From the NCBI RefSeq assembly GCF_018623035.1, contig NZ_CP076023.1, positions 2,790,001 through 2,854,000 of the forward strand: 64,000 nucleotides of DNA, read 5' to 3'. The notes under the pieces were generated by a model. That model made no database searches, was not told where the DNA came from, and saw only the letters and a list, made by a program, of their open reading frames with translations. The stretch comes from Cellulomonas dongxiuzhuiae. GTDB lineage: Bacteria > Actinomycetota > Actinomycetes > Actinomycetales > Cellulomonadaceae. The translations under genes and the position numbers were made by a program. Shown piece by piece: positions 1 through 10,900 of this stretch. Every line of letters begins with the position of its first letter. The stretch's first letter is position 1.

Positions 1-351
1 GCGCGACCGCCGCTGGAGACCCCGACCGGCCGGTACATCGGCATCGTGCACCTGCAGCGGATGCTGCGGGAGCCGCCGCACGAGTCGATCGGGCAGATCG
101 TCGACACCGACCTCGAGCCCGTCGCGGTCGACGCCCCCCTGCTGACCGTCACCCGCCAGCTCGCGACGTACAACCTGCTGGCACTGCCGGTGGTCGACGA
201 GCAGCGCCGCCTCCTCGGAGCGGTCTCGGTCGACGACGTGCTGGACCACCTGCTGCCCGACGACTGGCGCGAGACGGACGACGTGCACGCCGGCCCGCCC
301 ACGCGCCCCACCCCTGTCGTCCCCGGCCGGGACGAGGTGGACCGTGGCTGA
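1..351 (+). CDS. CBS-domain protein, C-terminal part (probably MgtE_N/CBS family)
   Basis: The window opens inside this gene; 116 codons remain and the start lies outside. The visible part carries CBS-type sequence (ALPVVDEQRRLLGAVSVDDV, fragment residues about 60-80) and ends in a hydrophilic Pro-rich tail. CBS pairs bind adenosyl ligands and usually act as energy or ligand sensors. In actinobacteria a protein with an MgtE N-domain plus CBS domains, but no channel domain, often precedes a DUF1003 gene and mrp, which is the order here; the MgtE part itself cannot be seen. Its stop overlaps the next gene by 8 bp, so the two are probably co-translated. Confidence 0.75.
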   Translation, partial: ARPPLETPTGRYIGIVHLQRMLREPPHESIGQIVDTDLEPVAVDAPLLTVTRQLATYNLLALPVVDEQRRLLGAVSVDDVLDHLLPDDWRETDDVHAGPPTRPTPVVPGRDEVDRG

Positions 352-892
352 GCGCCTCGACCAGCCGCGGGTCCGCAACCGCTCGCTGCTGCCGCGCATG
401 CAGGTGGAGGCGGACGCGTCGGGGCGCGTGTCCGAGTCGATCGCCCGTTTCCTCGGTACGCCGCGGTTCATCGTGTGGCTCACGATCTTCTGCGTCGTGT
501 GGCTCGGGTGGAACGCCTGGGGGCCGGTCGAGATGCGGTTCGACAAGTCGGCGAACGGCTTCACGGCGCTCACCCTCATGCTCTCGCTGCAGGCGTCGTA
601 CGCAGCCCCGCTGATCCTGCTCGCGCAGAGCCGCCAGGCGGACCGCGACCGGGTCGCCGCCGAGCAGGACCGTCAGCGCGCCGAGCGGAACCTGGCCGAC
701 ACCGAGTTCCTGGCCCGCGAGATGGCGTCGCTGCGGATCGCCCTGTCGGAGGTGGCGACCCGCGACTTCGTCCGCTCGGAGCTGCGCAACCTGCTCGAGG
801 ACCTGCAGGCCGAGCAGGCGGACGACGAGGACGGCGGGTCCGGCGCCCGGCCGGCACCCGACGGGGCGCGACGAGGGACGGTCGAGCGCTGA
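344..892 (+). CDS. DUF1003 family membrane protein
   Basis: 182 residues from a GTG that overlaps the upstream stop. Residues about 40-100 hold two hydrophobic segments separated by a short polar loop, with the family hallmarks RFLGTPRFIVWL and LMLSLQASYAAPLILLAQSRQ. After the membrane part comes a charged, probably helical region (QADRDRVAAEQDRQRAERN) and an acidic tail. DUF1003 proteins are inner-membrane proteins of unknown biochemical function, and the length is normal for the family. Position between a CBS protein and mrp is common in actinobacteria and suggests a shared transcript, although mrp also has its own promoter-like hexamer. Confidence 0.85.
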   Translation: MAERLDQPRVRNRSLLPRMQVEADASGRVSESIARFLGTPRFIVWLTIFCVVWLGWNAWGPVEMRFDKSANGFTALTLMLSLQASYAAPLILLAQSRQADRDRVAAEQDRQRAERNLADTEFLAREMASLRIALSEVATRDFVRSELRNLLEDLQAEQADDEDGGSGARPAPDGARRGTVER

Positions 893-946
893 CGCCGTCA
901 GCGGCGGGCGGGGCGGGACGGCCACGGGGTCGCCGCCGCGGCGACC

Positions 947-952
947 TACGAT
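947..952 (+). promoter_or_regulatory. -10 hexamer of a leaderless mrp transcript
   Basis: TACGAT lies 6 nt before the GTG of mrp. There is no Shine-Dalgarno-like sequence in between, so the transcript would begin at or next to the start codon. This fits the leaderless pattern common in actinobacteria and supports the chosen start. Confidence 0.5.
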
Positions 953-958
953 GGTCGC

Positions 959-2125
959 GTGCCACCCGTCGAGACCCCCGCCCCCGTCGATCCGCTGCGC
1001 GAGGCCGTCCGCACGGCGCTGGCCACCGTGCAGGACCCCGAGATCCGCCGCCCGATCACGGACCTCGGCATGGTGCGATCGGTGGCCGTCGAGCCGCGTG
1101 ACGCCGGGTCCTTCGTGGTCGTCGGGCTCGACCTGACGACGCCGGGCTGCCCGATGAAGGAGACGCTGACCCGGGACATCACCGCGGCGGTCGCACCGCT
1201 GGACGGGGTGGTGGGCGTCCGCGTGGACCTCGGCGTGATGTCCGCGGAACAGCGCGCGGGCCTGCGCACGCTGCTGCGGGGCACGGCCGCCGAGCCGCAG
1301 ATCCCCTTCGCCCTGCCGGGGTCGTTGACGAAGGTGATCGCGGTCGCCTCCGGCAAGGGCGGGGTGGGGAAGTCGACCGTGACGGCGAACCTCGCGGTCG
1401 CGATGGCCGCCGACGGGCTGCGCGTGGGTGTCGTGGACGCGGACATCTACGGGTTCTCGATCCCTCGCATGCTCGGGGTGGACCGTCCGCCGACCAGGGT
1501 GGACGACATGCTGCTGCCGCCGGTGGCGCACGACGTCAAGGTCGTGTCGATCGGCATGTTCGTGCCCGCCGGCCAGCCGGTGGTCTGGCGCGGCCCGATG
1601 CTGCACCGGGCGCTGCAGCAGTTCCTCGCCGACGTGTTCTGGGGCGACCTCGACGTGCTCCTGCTGGACCTGCCGCCGGGGACCGGGGACATCGCCATCT
1701 CGGTCGCCCAGCTGCTGCCCGGCTCCGAGATCGTCGTCGTCACGACGCCGCAGCTCGCGGCCGCGGAGGTCGCGGAGCGGGCGGGCGCGGTCGCGGTGCA
1801 GACCCGCCAGCGCGTCGTGGGCGTCGTCGAGAACATGGCGTGGCTCGAGCAGCCGGACGGCTCGCGCCTCGAGCTGTTCGGGTCGGGGGGCGGGCAGCGC
1901 GTGGCCGAGAACCTGACGCGCCTGACGGGTGCGGACGTCCCGCTGCTGGGTCAGGTCCCGCTCGACGTCCAGCTGCGCGAGGCGGGCGACGGGGGCACAC
2001 CGGTGATCCTGACCGCGCCGACGTCGCCGGCCGCCGTCGCGCTGCGTGCCGTGGCGAGCACGTTGGCGGCGCGTCCGCGCAACCTGGCGGGCCGGTCGCT
2101 GGACCTCTCCCCCGTCACCCGCTGA
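959..2125 (+). CDS. mrp: Mrp/ApbC (Nbp35-like) iron-sulfur cluster carrier ATPase
   Basis: 388 residues. An N-terminal MIP18/DUF59-type domain (about 10-90, with PITDLGMVRSV and TPGCPMKETL) is followed by a P-loop ATPase of the MinD/Mrp class with GKGGVGKS at 132-139, DADIYG, and LDLPPGTGD. Family members hold and transfer Fe-S clusters in the cytosol in an ATP-dependent way. The CxxC pair that follows the conserved VENM in E. coli Mrp is absent: VENMAWLEQPDGSRLELFGSGGG has no cysteine. Cluster binding must therefore differ from the Proteobacterial model. GTG start chosen for the -10 hexamer 6 nt upstream. Confidence 0.93.
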   Translation: MPPVETPAPVDPLREAVRTALATVQDPEIRRPITDLGMVRSVAVEPRDAGSFVVVGLDLTTPGCPMKETLTRDITAAVAPLDGVVGVRVDLGVMSAEQRAGLRTLLRGTAAEPQIPFALPGSLTKVIAVASGKGGVGKSTVTANLAVAMAADGLRVGVVDADIYGFSIPRMLGVDRPPTRVDDMLLPPVAHDVKVVSIGMFVPAGQPVVWRGPMLHRALQQFLADVFWGDLDVLLLDLPPGTGDIAISVAQLLPGSEIVVVTTPQLAAAEVAERAGAVAVQTRQRVVGVVENMAWLEQPDGSRLELFGSGGGQRVAENLTRLTGADVPLLGQVPLDVQLREAGDGGTPVILTAPTSPAAVALRAVASTLAARPRNLAGRSLDLSPVTR

Positions 2126-2129
2126 CCCG

Positions 2130-2152
2130 ACGCCCGAAATTATCGGGGGCGT
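2130..2152 (+). terminator. Probable terminator after mrp
   Basis: An inverted repeat starts a few bases after the mrp stop: ACGCCCG and CGGGGGCGT around the AT-rich loop AAATTAT, with one bulged G. No T-tract follows, as is usual in high-GC actinobacteria. Confidence 0.5.
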
Positions 2153-2186
2153 GCGGTCGCGCTCCCACGCCCCTCGGGCACTGGTA

Positions 2187-2202
2187 TGTGACCCAGGTCA
2201 CA
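2187..2202. promoter_or_regulatory. CRP/GlxR-like palindrome upstream of the xylanase
   Basis: TGTGACCCAGGTCACA is a perfect match to the CRP-type spacing TGTGA-N6-TCACA. It lies 177 bp before the xylanase start. In actinobacteria GlxR/Crp regulators bind this class of site upstream of carbon-use genes, so cAMP-linked control of the xylanase is a reasonable inference. Nearly the same 16-mer recurs at 17156. Confidence 0.6.
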
Positions 2203-2214
2203 CGCAAACCCCCA

Positions 2215-2226
2215 TGTATCGATACA
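2215..2226. promoter_or_regulatory. 12-bp perfect palindrome upstream of the xylanase
   Basis: TGTATCGATACA with a central CG, 13 bp downstream of the CRP-like site and 153 bp before the xylanase start. The central CG and size suit a LacI-type operator, but the cognate regulator is not in this window. It is an AT-richer patch in GC-rich DNA. Confidence 0.4.
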
Positions 2227-2315
2227 CCAACCCTCATCGACACCACCCAGGGGCTCCTAAACGATTACGAGACCCTCGAAACCTCCCGAAACCGGCCCTG
2301 CCGCATTGACGTTAA

Positions 2316-3848
<1,533 letters not shown>

Positions 3849-3896
3849 CGACCTGATCGACACGGCTGATCGACCCTCCGGGGTCGACAGCAGCTC

Positions 3897-3938
3897 GCCG
3901 CAGCGGGCGTGGCGCCTCGGCACCACGCCCGCTGCGGC
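3897..3938 (+). terminator. Terminator between xylanase and galK
   Basis: A perfect 16-bp stem (GCCGCAGCGGGCGTGG paired with its complement) closes a 10-nt loop, 48 bp after the xylanase stop. There is no T-tract. Confidence 0.75.
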
Positions 3939-4031
3939 GTTCACGCTGCTCACGGCCGTGGGTTGGTCCGTGCCGGGGCATGGTGGACACTGTCGCGTCG
4001 CCCCGTCCCCCAGGCCCAGGCAGGAGCCCGC

Positions 4032-5270
<1,239 letters not shown>

Positions 5271-5402
5271 CCTGTGACCGTCCACCCGGGGTACGACCGG
5301 GGACGGACGCGGCCCGCCCGCGCGCGCCGCTAGCCTCCCCACGTCGGGGCGGGCGTCATCGGCGACCGCGCTCGGCCTCATCGACCCGAGGAGCACACCG
5401 CA

Positions 5403-6419
5403 GTGGTTCGCCGTTACGTCTTCCCCGCCCTGCGGATCCTCGTCTGGGCCGTCATCGCGGTCGCGCTCGTGCGCATCGCCTTCGCCGGCGCCGACGTGAC
5501 GACCGAGGCCTCCGGCGCCGAGCCGACCGGTCAGGTCGTCGAGCCGACCGTCGAGGCGACGACCGCGACGATCACGAACGCCGTGACCGTCCGGGGCTCG
5601 GTCGTCGCGGACCCGGCCGTCCCGGTGCGGGCGACGCTCGCGGGCACGGTCTCGAAGGTGCTCGTCGCGGACGGGCAGCACGTCGACGCCGGCACCCCGG
5701 TCCTCGAGGTGCGCCAGGAGACCCCGCAGGACCCGATCACCCGGACCGACCCCGCGACGGGCGAGACCACCGTCACCGAGCGCAAGCCCAAGGTCGCGGT
5801 CGAGCAGGTGACCGCCGCCGTCGGCGGGACCCTCAGCCTCCCGACCCTCAAGGACCAGGTCGTCGCGGTGGGAGACACGGTCGGGCAGATCTCGCCGGGG
5901 ACCCTGTCGGTGTCCGGGACCCTCACGCCCGAGCAGCAGTACCGGCTGGTCGGGGCACCGGGCGAGGCGCAGGTGACCCTCAAGGGCGGACCGGCGCCGT
6001 TCACCTGCACGGGCCTGAAGATCGGCGCCGCGGCCCAGCCCGCGACCGCGCCCGACCCGCAGGAGGCGACCACCACGGTGCCGTCCGGCACGGTCTCGTG
6101 CGCCCTGCCGGGCGACGTCACCGCGTTCCCCGGGCTCGGCGCGGACCTCGAGATCGTCAACGGCACGGCGGCCGACGCGGTCGTCGTCCCGGTCACCGCC
6201 GTGCAGGGCACCGTGCAGCGCGGCAACGTGTGGGTCGTCGCGGCCGAGGGCGCGGAGCCCGAGGAGCGGTCGGTCGGCCTCGGCCTGACCGACGGCGAGG
6301 TCGTCCAGATCACCGAAGGTCTGGCGCTCGGCGACGTGGTGATGCAGTTCGTGCCCGTGCCCGGCGAGGAGCCGGAGTGCGACGACCCGAACCTCGACCC
6401 GGCGGCGTGCGAGGAATGA
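5403..6419 (+). CDS. Membrane-anchored periplasmic adaptor (HlyD/MacA-like) of an ABC efflux system
   Basis: 338 residues. One N-terminal membrane segment (about 7-28) precedes a lipoyl/barrel-sandwich-like region (TVSKVLVADGQHVDAGTPVLEV, about 78-105; second half VGDTVGQIS) and beta-rich domains. The C-terminus is acidic with two cysteines (ECDDPNLDPAACEE). It would sit outside the membrane and couple to the MacB-type permease two genes on. GTG start with GAGGAG about 8 nt upstream. The stop overlaps the ATPase start (ATGA), so the three genes are translationally coupled. Substrate unknown. Confidence 0.8.
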   Translation: MVRRYVFPALRILVWAVIAVALVRIAFAGADVTTEASGAEPTGQVVEPTVEATTATITNAVTVRGSVVADPAVPVRATLAGTVSKVLVADGQHVDAGTPVLEVRQETPQDPITRTDPATGETTVTERKPKVAVEQVTAAVGGTLSLPTLKDQVVAVGDTVGQISPGTLSVSGTLTPEQQYRLVGAPGEAQVTLKGGPAPFTCTGLKIGAAAQPATAPDPQEATTTVPSGTVSCALPGDVTAFPGLGADLEIVNGTAADAVVVPVTAVQGTVQRGNVWVVAAEGAEPEERSVGLGLTDGEVVQITEGLALGDVVMQFVPVPGEEPECDDPNLDPAACEE

Positions 6420-7228
6420 GCCTGCTCGAGCTCACGGGGGTGACGCGGTCGGTGCGGCTGCCCGACGACCGGTTGCTGGAGATCCTGCGCGGCGTGACGC
6501 TGAGCGTCGACACCGGCGAGCACGTGGCCGTCGTCGGACGCTCCGGCACCGGCAAGTCGACGCTGCTCAACATCCTGGGGCTGCTCGACGCCCCGACGGA
6601 CGGCGAGTACCTGCTCGAGGGCATCCCGATCGGGCGGCTGTCGGCACGCGAGCGCACGCGGCGCCGCGGGCGCGACTTCGGCTTCGTGTTCCAGCAGTTC
6701 AACCTGCTGCCCGGGCGCACCGCGCTGGAGAACGTCGCCGCGCCCCTCATGTACGCCCAGGGCCGGCAGTTCTGGCGCCGCACGGCGCTCGCGGCACAGA
6801 TGCTCGAGCGCGTCGGGCTGGGCGACCGGCTCGACACCATGCCGGAGAAGCTCTCGGGCGGGGAGCAGCAGCGCGTCGCGATCGCCCGGGCGCTCGTGCG
6901 CGGGCCGCGCGTGATCCTGGCGGACGAGCCGACGGGTGCGCTCGACGTCGAGACGGGCCAGGAGGTCATGGGGCTGCTCGACGAGATCGCGTCGATGACG
7001 GGCGCGGCGCTCGTGACCATCACGCACGACCTCGCCGTCGCGGCCCGCGCGCAGCGGCACTACCGGCTCACCGAGGGCGTGCTCGTGCCCGTCGACCTCG
7101 GCGGCGCCGGGCACGAGTGGGTCGGCGACGTCCCGACGCTCCCCGGCACCCGGCTCCCGGTGAACCCGGGCGCGGTGGCCGGGGTTCCGGAGCTCGCCCG
7201 CCCCGTCCCTGCGCAGGCCGAGCCGTGA
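6416..7228 (+). CDS. ABC transporter ATP-binding protein (MacB/LolD type)
   Basis: 270 residues. Walker A GRSGTGKST near 42-50, Q-loop region VFQQFNLLPGRTALENV, signature LSGGEQQRVAIARAL near 144-158, Walker B VILADEPTGALD near 164-175, and a switch histidine in ITHDL. The FQQFNLL stretch and ADEPTGALD place it with MacB/LolD/FtsE-type ATPases that power mechanotransmission rather than import. A Pro-rich tail of about 35 residues follows the domain. It overlaps both neighbours by 4 bp (ATGA and GTGA). Confidence 0.92.
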   Translation: MSLLELTGVTRSVRLPDDRLLEILRGVTLSVDTGEHVAVVGRSGTGKSTLLNILGLLDAPTDGEYLLEGIPIGRLSARERTRRRGRDFGFVFQQFNLLPGRTALENVAAPLMYAQGRQFWRRTALAAQMLERVGLGDRLDTMPEKLSGGEQQRVAIARALVRGPRVILADEPTGALDVETGQEVMGLLDEIASMTGAALVTITHDLAVAARAQRHYRLTEGVLVPVDLGGAGHEWVGDVPTLPGTRLPVNPGAVAGVPELARPVPAQAEP

Positions 7229-8433
7229 CCGGCCTGGTCGGCGCACTCGTCGAGGCCTGGGACGAGCTGCGCCTGCACAAGCTCCGCGTGCTGCTCGCAC
7301 TCATCGGCGTCGCGGCCGCCGTCATGGCGATCACGGCCGTCACGGCCGTCGTGCAGATGCTCACCCAGGCCTACACCGAGGCCGGCGAGCGCAGCATGGG
7401 CCGGCAGGTCACGATCACCATCGACGCGTACCCCCGGAGCGAGCAGGCGGCACCGGCGTCCGAGCTCGACGCGACGTACGCGGTGGCGCTCGAGCGCTAC
7501 GGGATCACCTGGGCCACGCGCGACTGGTACACCTCCGCGCCCTTCCGCTTCCCCGACGGCACGCGGCAGGTCGAGGTCCGCGCCGTCGACCCCGACCTGG
7601 GCACCATGCAGCGCGTCGGCGTCGACCAGGGCCGGTGGTTCACCGACGCGGACATCGACTCCTACGCCCCGCGGCTCGTCGTCAACGAGGTGTTCCTCGA
7701 GTCGCTGGGGGCCGGCGGGCTCGAGTCCCACCCGACCGTGCTGCTGGGCGACGAGACCCCGGTGCGCGCCGTGATCGTCGGCGTGACCGCGCGGCAGTGG
7801 CCGGGTGAGATGGCCTCGGCGATCGTCCTGTACGACCAGCTCACCCGCTGGTACACCCCGGACAGCAGCAGCGGCTGGGGCCAGCCGGCGCCGTCCCTCA
7901 AGGTCTGGGTGCCGCCCGAGGCCGCTGACGACCTGGCGCCCCTGCTGCGGCGGGACGTCGCCGCGGTGCTGCCGGGCTGGGACGTCCAGGCCTACGACAA
8001 CCGGGACACCGGCACCAGCACCCTGGACGGCGCCGCGCGCTGGGTGGCGTTCGGCGTCGGCGCGTTCGCCCTGCTGCTCGGCGGCCTGGGTCTGGTGAAC
8101 ATCGCGCTGGTCACGGTGCGCCACCGCATCCGGGAGATCGGGATCCGCAGGTCGTTCGGCGCCACGTCGGGCCGCATCTTCTTCGGCGTGCTCATGGAGT
8201 CGGTGGTCGCCACGGTCGTCGCCGGGCTCGTCGGCGTGGTGCTCGCGGTGGCGGTCATCAAGAACGTCCCCGTCGACACGCTGTTCGGCGGCGGGATCCA
8301 GGACAGGCCGCCGTTCCCGGTGTCCGCGGCCCTCGTCGGCATGGCCTGCGCGACGGGTGTCGGCGCCCTCGCGGGCCTCATCCCCGCCACCGTCGCCGTG
8401 CGCGTCAAGGTGATCGACGCCATCCGCTACTGA
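7225..8433 (+). CDS. ABC transporter permease (MacB/FtsX family)
   Basis: 402 residues. GTG start overlaps the ATPase stop. A first membrane helix near 25-48 (LRVLLALIGVAAAVMAIT) is followed by a large extracytoplasmic MacB-core-like region, then three helices in the last 130 residues separated by the conserved REIGIRRSFGATSGRIF coupling segment. This is the MacB topology of one plus three helices. Together with the adaptor it should form an efflux or signalling pump; a monoderm cell would lack a TolC-type outer channel. No obvious resistance or bacteriocin gene is adjacent. Confidence 0.88.
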   Translation: MTGLVGALVEAWDELRLHKLRVLLALIGVAAAVMAITAVTAVVQMLTQAYTEAGERSMGRQVTITIDAYPRSEQAAPASELDATYAVALERYGITWATRDWYTSAPFRFPDGTRQVEVRAVDPDLGTMQRVGVDQGRWFTDADIDSYAPRLVVNEVFLESLGAGGLESHPTVLLGDETPVRAVIVGVTARQWPGEMASAIVLYDQLTRWYTPDSSSGWGQPAPSLKVWVPPEAADDLAPLLRRDVAAVLPGWDVQAYDNRDTGTSTLDGAARWVAFGVGAFALLLGGLGLVNIALVTVRHRIREIGIRRSFGATSGRIFFGVLMESVVATVVAGLVGVVLAVAVIKNVPVDTLFGGGIQDRPPFPVSAALVGMACATGVGALAGLIPATVAVRVKVIDAIRY

Positions 8434-8454
8434 GCCGGACGACGCAGGGCACTC

Positions 8455-8589
8455 GACCCCGGCGGGTCGTACGAGGACGAGGACGTCGAGAAGCAGCAGC
8501 GGGAGGTCGAGGAGCTCGTCGCCACCTGCATGGCCACCGCGCTGACCGTCAGAGGTCGTACTCGACGACCAGCGGCGCGTGGTCGCTGA
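8455..8589 (+). pseudogene. Possible remnant of a small secreted/lipoprotein gene after the permease
   Basis: In the same frame as the permease but past its stop, codons 8473-8535 read YEDEDVEKQQREVEELVATCMA, a protein-like stretch with a charged helix and a CMA motif. It has no plausible start and runs into the 3' end of xth on the other strand, where the frame ends at 8587. Small proteins with such a Cys-Met-Ala segment are, to my recollection, often encoded in operons of this kind. The remains suggest a deletion that fused the operon end to xth. Function not assignable. Confidence 0.3.
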
Positions 8590-9361
8590 ACCTGGCCTCG
8601 TAGTCGGCGGCACGGTCGACCGTGGCCGCGCGCGCCAGCGCCGCCAGCGGCGGGGTGGCCAGCTGGTAGTCGATGCGCCAGCCGGCGTCGTTGTCGAACG
8701 CCTTGCCGCGCCACGACCACCACGTGAACGGCCCCGGGCCCGGACCGCCCAGGTCCCGCCCGAGGTCGCGCCAGCCGAGCTCGTCGAACCACCGGTCGAG
8801 GTGGGCGCGCTCCTCGGGGAGGAAGCCGGCCTTCCCGCGGTTGCCCTTCCAGTTCTTGATGTCCACCTCGCGGTGGGCGATGTTGAGGTCCCCCGCGACG
8901 ACGACGTGGCCACCGGACTCGACGAGCTCGGCGAGCCGCGTGGTGACGTGCGCGAGGAACGCGTACTTCTCGTCCATCGAGGGCGTCCCCACGGTGCCGG
9001 AGTGCAGGTAGGCGGACACGACCGTCAGCGTCCCCGCGGCGCGCTCGCCCTCCGCCGGGATCTCGAGGTCGGCCTCCACCCAGCGCCCGGCGTCACCCGT
9101 CACGTCGGTGCCGAGCCCGATGCGCACCGCGCTCATCGGCAGCCGCGAGGCGATGGCCACCCCCGCGCGTCCCTTGGCGTGCCCCGCCTCGTGCGCCAGG
9201 TGCCACCCGTCGGGCGACAGGTGGTCGGCGAGGATCTCGTCCGACCCCCGCACCTCCTGCAGCAGCAGGACGTCCGGCTTGCGGACGTCCAGCCACTCCC
9301 CCATGCCGCGGCGGAAGGCGGCGCGGATCCCGTTGACGTTGACGGTGGCGACTCGAAGCAC
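8549..9361 (-). CDS. xth: Exodeoxyribonuclease III
   Basis: 270 residues of the EEP nuclease fold, acting on abasic sites and 3' blocks in base-excision repair. Motifs: VNVNGIRAA at the start, the metal-binding E in LLQEVRG, VVAGDLNIAH, RIDYQLA and the C-terminal SDHAPLVVEY. GTG at 9361 chosen because AGGA lies 9 nt upstream and the conserved LRVATVNVNG begins at once; an in-frame GTG at 9379 would add six residues. Its 3' end abuts a decayed coding fragment of the plus-strand operon. Confidence 0.93.
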   Translation of the reverse strand: MLRVATVNVNGIRAAFRRGMGEWLDVRKPDVLLLQEVRGSDEILADHLSPDGWHLAHEAGHAKGRAGVAIASRLPMSAVRIGLGTDVTGDAGRWVEADLEIPAEGERAAGTLTVVSAYLHSGTVGTPSMDEKYAFLAHVTTRLAELVESGGHVVVAGDLNIAHREVDIKNWKGNRGKAGFLPEERAHLDRWFDELGWRDLGRDLGGPGPGPFTWWSWRGKAFDNDAGWRIDYQLATPPLAALARAATVDRAADYEARFSDHAPLVVEYDL

Positions 9362-9392
9362 CGGGCCATCCTGCCGCACGCCACCGACACCT

Positions 9393-9413
9393 CGGCGCCA
9401 CCTCCCGGCGCCG
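9393..9413 (-). terminator. Short hairpin after the VOC gene
   Basis: CGGCGCC and GGCGCCG flank a 7-nt loop just past the stop of the VOC-family gene and before xth. It is a modest stem, possibly a weak terminator. Confidence 0.35.
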
Positions 9414-9416
9414 GGA

Positions 9417-9896
9417 TCACTCCCCCGCGTAGGCCGCCTCGAGCGGTGCGATCTCCAGCTTGCGCATCTGCAGCATCGCCTGCGTCGCGCGCGCGACGCC
9501 CGCGGCGTCGGGGCGCGACATGATGTCGTCGAGCGCCTTCGGCACGACCTGCCACGACACGCCGTACCGGTCCTTGAGCCAGCCGCACTGGCTCGGCTCC
9601 CCGCCGTCCGCGATCAGCGTGTCCCAGTAGTGGTCGACCTCGTCCTGGGTCTCGGCGCTCAGGTAGAAGGAGAACGCCTCGTCGAGGGTGAACGCGGGGC
9701 CCGCCGTGAGGATCGTCACGGCGTGCCCGTCGAGCTCGAGCTCGATGACGAAGGGCGTGCCCTCGGGGACGTCGGGGATGCCGGCGGTCGCGTTCACCAC
9801 GTTCGTGATGCGGGAGTTCGGGATGACGGACACGTAGAACTGCGCGGCCTCGTGACCGTCCTTCGCGAACCACAGGTGCGTGCGGACCCGGCCCAT
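9417..9896 (-). CDS. VOC superfamily protein, PhnB/3-demethylubiquinone methyltransferase-like
   Basis: 159 residues. Sequence such as THLWFAKDGHEAAQFYVSVI at the start and SQCGWLKDRYGVSWQVVP near residues 105-122 marks the PhnB-like branch of the glyoxalase/bleomycin-resistance/dioxygenase superfamily. In this branch the historical label 3-demethylubiquinone-9 methyltransferase is domain-based and does not show a methyltransferase. Likely a small dimeric metal- or ligand-binding protein; the substrate cannot be told. Monocistronic, separated from folD by a strong terminator. Confidence 0.8.
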   Translation of the reverse strand: MGRVRTHLWFAKDGHEAAQFYVSVIPNSRITNVVNATAGIPDVPEGTPFVIELELDGHAVTILTAGPAFTLDEAFSFYLSAETQDEVDHYWDTLIADGGEPSQCGWLKDRYGVSWQVVPKALDDIMSRPDAAGVARATQAMLQMRKLEIAPLEAAYAGE

Positions 9897-9956
9897 GGTG
9901 GGCTCCTCTCGTCGGTGTGCACCCGTACCGACCGGCGCCGTCCCCGGAACTCATCG

Positions 9957-9994
9957 CACGAGGGCCCCGGGTCGTGCGACCCGGGGCCCTCGTG
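9957..9994 (-). terminator. Strong terminator of the glyA-folD operon
   Basis: A perfect 18-bp inverted repeat (CACGAGGGCCCCGGGTCG and its complement) with only TG between the arms begins 10 nt past the folD stop. Confidence 0.8.
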
Positions 9995-10004
9995 GTGGTG
10001 CGCG

Positions 10005-10886
10005 TCAGCCGGCGAGTCGCTCCGCCGTGCCGACGACGTTGGCCAGGAGCATCGCGCGCGTCATCGGACCCACACCGCCCGGGTTGGGCGACACCCACGA
10101 CGCGACGTCCCAGACGTTCGGGTGGACGTCGCCGACGATCCGGCTCTTGCCGGTCACCGCGTCGAGCTCCCGCGAGACGCCGACGTCGACGACCACTGCG
10201 CCCGGCTTGACGATGTCGGCCGTGACGACGCCGGGCACACCGGCCGCCGCGATGATCACGTCGGCGTTGCGCGTGTGCTCGGCCAGGTCGACCGTGCCGG
10301 TGTGGGTGAGCGTGACCGTGGCGTTGACCTCGCGCCGCGTGAGCAGCAGGCCGATCGACCGGCCCACGGTGACGCCGCGCCCGACGACGACCACGTCGGC
10401 GCCGCGCAGCGGGACGTCGTACCGCTCGAGCAGCTCGATGATCCCGGCCGGGGTGCACGGCAGCGGCGACGTGACGGGGTCGTTGACCCGCAGCACGAGA
10501 CGCCCGAGGTTGGTTGGGTGCAGGCCGTCGGCGTCCTTCTCGGGGTCGATCAGCTCGAGGATCCGGTGCGTGTCGATGCCCCGGGGCAGCGGCAGCTGGA
10601 CGATGTACCCGGTGCACGCCGGGTCGTCGTTCAGCCGCTGCACGGCGGCCTCGATGTCGGCCTGCGTCGCGTCGGCCGGCAGCTCCTCACGGATCGAGGC
10701 GATGCCGATCTGGGCGCAGTCCCGGTGCTTGCCGGCGACGTACGACCGCGAGGCGGGGTCGTCGCCGACGAGCAGGGTCCCGAGGCCGGGCACGACGCCA
10801 CGTGCGGCGAGCGCCGCGACACGGGTGCCGAGCTCGGCCTTGATCTCGGCCGCGACGGCGGCGCCGTCGAGCTTCTGGGCGGTCAT
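10005..10886 (-). CDS. folD: Bifunctional methylene-THF dehydrogenase / methenyl-THF cyclohydrolase
   Basis: 293 residues. Interconverts methylene-, methenyl- and 10-formyl-THF with NADP. Key motifs: the catalytic-lysine region [31 protein letters not shown], the nucleotide-binding [13 protein letters not shown] and the signature [18 protein letters not shown] follows GGAGG by about 7 nt. It sits 14 bp behind glyA, so glycine made by GlyA and methylene-THF use by FolD are coupled, and both come under the ZTP riboswitch ahead of glyA. Confidence 0.96.
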   Translation of the reverse strand: MTAQKLDGAAVAAEIKAELGTRVAALAARGVVPGLGTLLVGDDPASRSYVAGKHRDCAQIGIASIREELPADATQADIEAAVQRLNDDPACTGYIVQLPLPRGIDTHRILELIDPEKDADGLHPTNLGRLVLRVNDPVTSPLPCTPAGIIELLERYDVPLRGADVVVVGRGVTVGRSIGLLLTRREVNATVTLTHTGTVDLAEHTRNADVIIAAAGVPGVVTADIVKPGAVVVDVGVSRELDAVTGKSRIVGDVHPNVWDVASWVSPNPGGVGPMTRAMLLANVVGTAERLAG

Positions 10887-10900
10887 CGGTACGCCTCCGC

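Noticed and set aside
9417..9896. Calling the VOC protein a ubiquinone methyltransferase
   Set aside because: The label comes from a domain name; there is no SAM-binding motif, and the organism type is not expected to make ubiquinone.
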